A stretch of 5,439 nt of DNA from Cycloclasticus sp. (GTDB lineage: Bacteria; Pseudomonadota; Gammaproteobacteria; Methylococcales; Cycloclasticaceae), in contig JAESRY010000066.1 of assembly GCA_016764415.1 (NCBI GenBank), forward strand, positions 1-5,439. Reading direction: 5' to 3'. Made by a program: the position numbers and the translations under genes. Below the pieces are notes generated by a model. The model saw nothing but the letters and a program-made list of their open reading frames with translations. It was not told the origin of the DNA and made no database searches. Positions 5,165 through 5,439 of the stretch are shown in pieces. The stretch's first letter is position 1. Every line of letters begins with the position of its first letter.

Positions 5165-5324
5165 TTATTCATCACGCGAATTACAGTCAAATTGATATAA
5201 AGGTATTCTAATGTGGTAGAAGCATTAGCATACCTAAGAGAAGGCGAACACGAACACATATATCCGTAGATAAGGCAACAAATAGTCCTCAGTTTAATCA
5301 TTATCCCTAAGTTTATGTTTTAAA
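5165..5324. other. Upstream region of the endonuclease gene, no gene seen
   Basis: No coding region is seen in the 160 bases between the endonuclease start and the IS30 end. On the minus strand there is a -10-like TAGAAT about 40 bp before the start codon, but no good -35, and only a weak GATGA-type ribosome-binding site. Endonuclease expression therefore looks weak from this sequence. No controller gene or C-box pair is visible. Confidence 0.4.
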
Positions 5325-5359
5325 GGTGAATTCAAGTTGCAAGTGCAACAGTCTTGGTT

Positions 5360-5439
5360 TTAAAAAGACGCCTCGTGAGGCGTTCTAAAATTTAAACATT
5401 TTCTGGGTCTGCTATTGAGTTTTTCAACAACATCGGCAA
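5360..5439 (-). CDS. IS30-family transposase, C-terminal fragment
   Basis: Reading leftward from the right edge, 25 codons and a TAA (5360-5362) give ADVVEKLNSRPRKCLNF followed by RTPHEASF. This is the diagnostic IS30-family transposase C-terminus (usual form: LN-RPRK-LNF-TP-E-F), the end of the DDE integrase-like catalytic domain that moves the element. Only the last ~25 of a usual 320-380 residues are in the window. Whether the gene is intact cannot be judged. It is transcribed toward the endonuclease gene in the same orientation, so read-through could reach the endonuclease unless the hairpin at 5368-5383 stops it. Confidence 0.82.
   Translation of the reverse strand, partial: ADVVEKLNSRPRKCLNFRTPHEASF
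5362..5383 (-). terminator. Hairpin plus T-run at the transposase end
   Basis: On the minus strand, ACGCCTC-AC-GAGGCGT (5368-5383) has perfect 7-bp G/C-rich arms and a 2-nt loop, and is followed after one base by TTTTT (5362-5366). The form is that of an intrinsic terminator, and it overlaps the last codons of the transposase. It would limit read-through from the IS into the endonuclease gene. The tight 2-nt loop would probably open by one pair to 4 nt. Confidence 0.5.

Larger units (their letters stand above)
5325..5439 (-). mobile_element. 3' end of an IS30-family insertion sequence
   Basis: The C-terminus of an IS30-type transposase is followed by about 35 bp of non-coding DNA with a G/C-punctuated end: GGTGAATTCAAG, then GTTGCA-AG-TGCAAC (5336-5349). 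From memory this GTTGCACTTGCAAC-like sequence resembles the terminal repeats of IS30-family elements. The outer boundary near 5325 is estimated; the other end and the target duplication lie outside the window. Confidence 0.6.

Noticed and set aside
5165..5324. Controller (C) protein gene or C-boxes for the R-M system
   Set aside because: No small helix-turn-helix ORF exists on either strand here or before the methyltransferase, and no paired C-box repeats are seen.

Overview
The window looks like an accessory 'defence island' segment of a gammaproteobacterium, probably marine or aquatic (Shewanella/Alteromonas/Vibrio-like). This rests on protein style, moderate AT-richness and gammaproteobacterial-looking intergenic repeats; I cannot name the species. 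Every recognisable gene belongs to an accessory class: a toxin-antitoxin pair, a DUF4143 ATPase, a type II restriction-modification (R-M) pair and the edge of an insertion sequence.

Layout from left to right. Positions 1-601, minus strand: a Phd/YefM-type antitoxin, then a PIN-domain (VapC/FitB-like) toxin that runs off the left edge. The two overlap as ATGA and have their own promoter and a 15-bp palindromic candidate operator. Positions 602-863: no gene, but three direct repeats spaced exactly 22 bp lie just before the next gene. Positions 864-2102, plus strand: an AAA_14/DUF4143 ATPase with Walker A and B motifs and a C-terminal nuclease-like fold signature. A small unrecognised minus-strand ORF (2027-2224) overlaps its tail and has its own upstream inverted repeat. 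Positions 2225-2856: about 630 bases without a convincing gene but full of structure: hairpins, a tandem 59-bp repeat whose hairpin arms covary, a long imperfect stem, a 14-bp palindrome, and a copy of an 18-bp motif that also occurs left of the ATPase.

Positions 2857-5164 hold a complete type II R-M system arranged tail to tail with a 17-bp overlap. The plus-strand gene is a C5-cytosine methyltransferase with an N-terminal DUF6471-like domain. The minus-strand gene is a restriction endonuclease clearly related to Cfr10I/Bse634I, with all active-site residues and the RPDRR CCGG-reading motif. The expected specificity is therefore RCCGGY. A GCCGGC site, which fits RCCGGY, lies 43 bp upstream of the methyltransferase start, next to a small palindrome. 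No separate controller (C) gene is seen. This suggests that the methyltransferase may control its own expression, through site methylation and/or its extra N-terminal domain.

From about 5325 to the right edge, on the minus strand, is the 3' end of an IS30-family insertion sequence with the last 25 residues of its transposase. The R-M genes are visibly more AT-rich than the ATPase gene, so the blocks were probably acquired separately.
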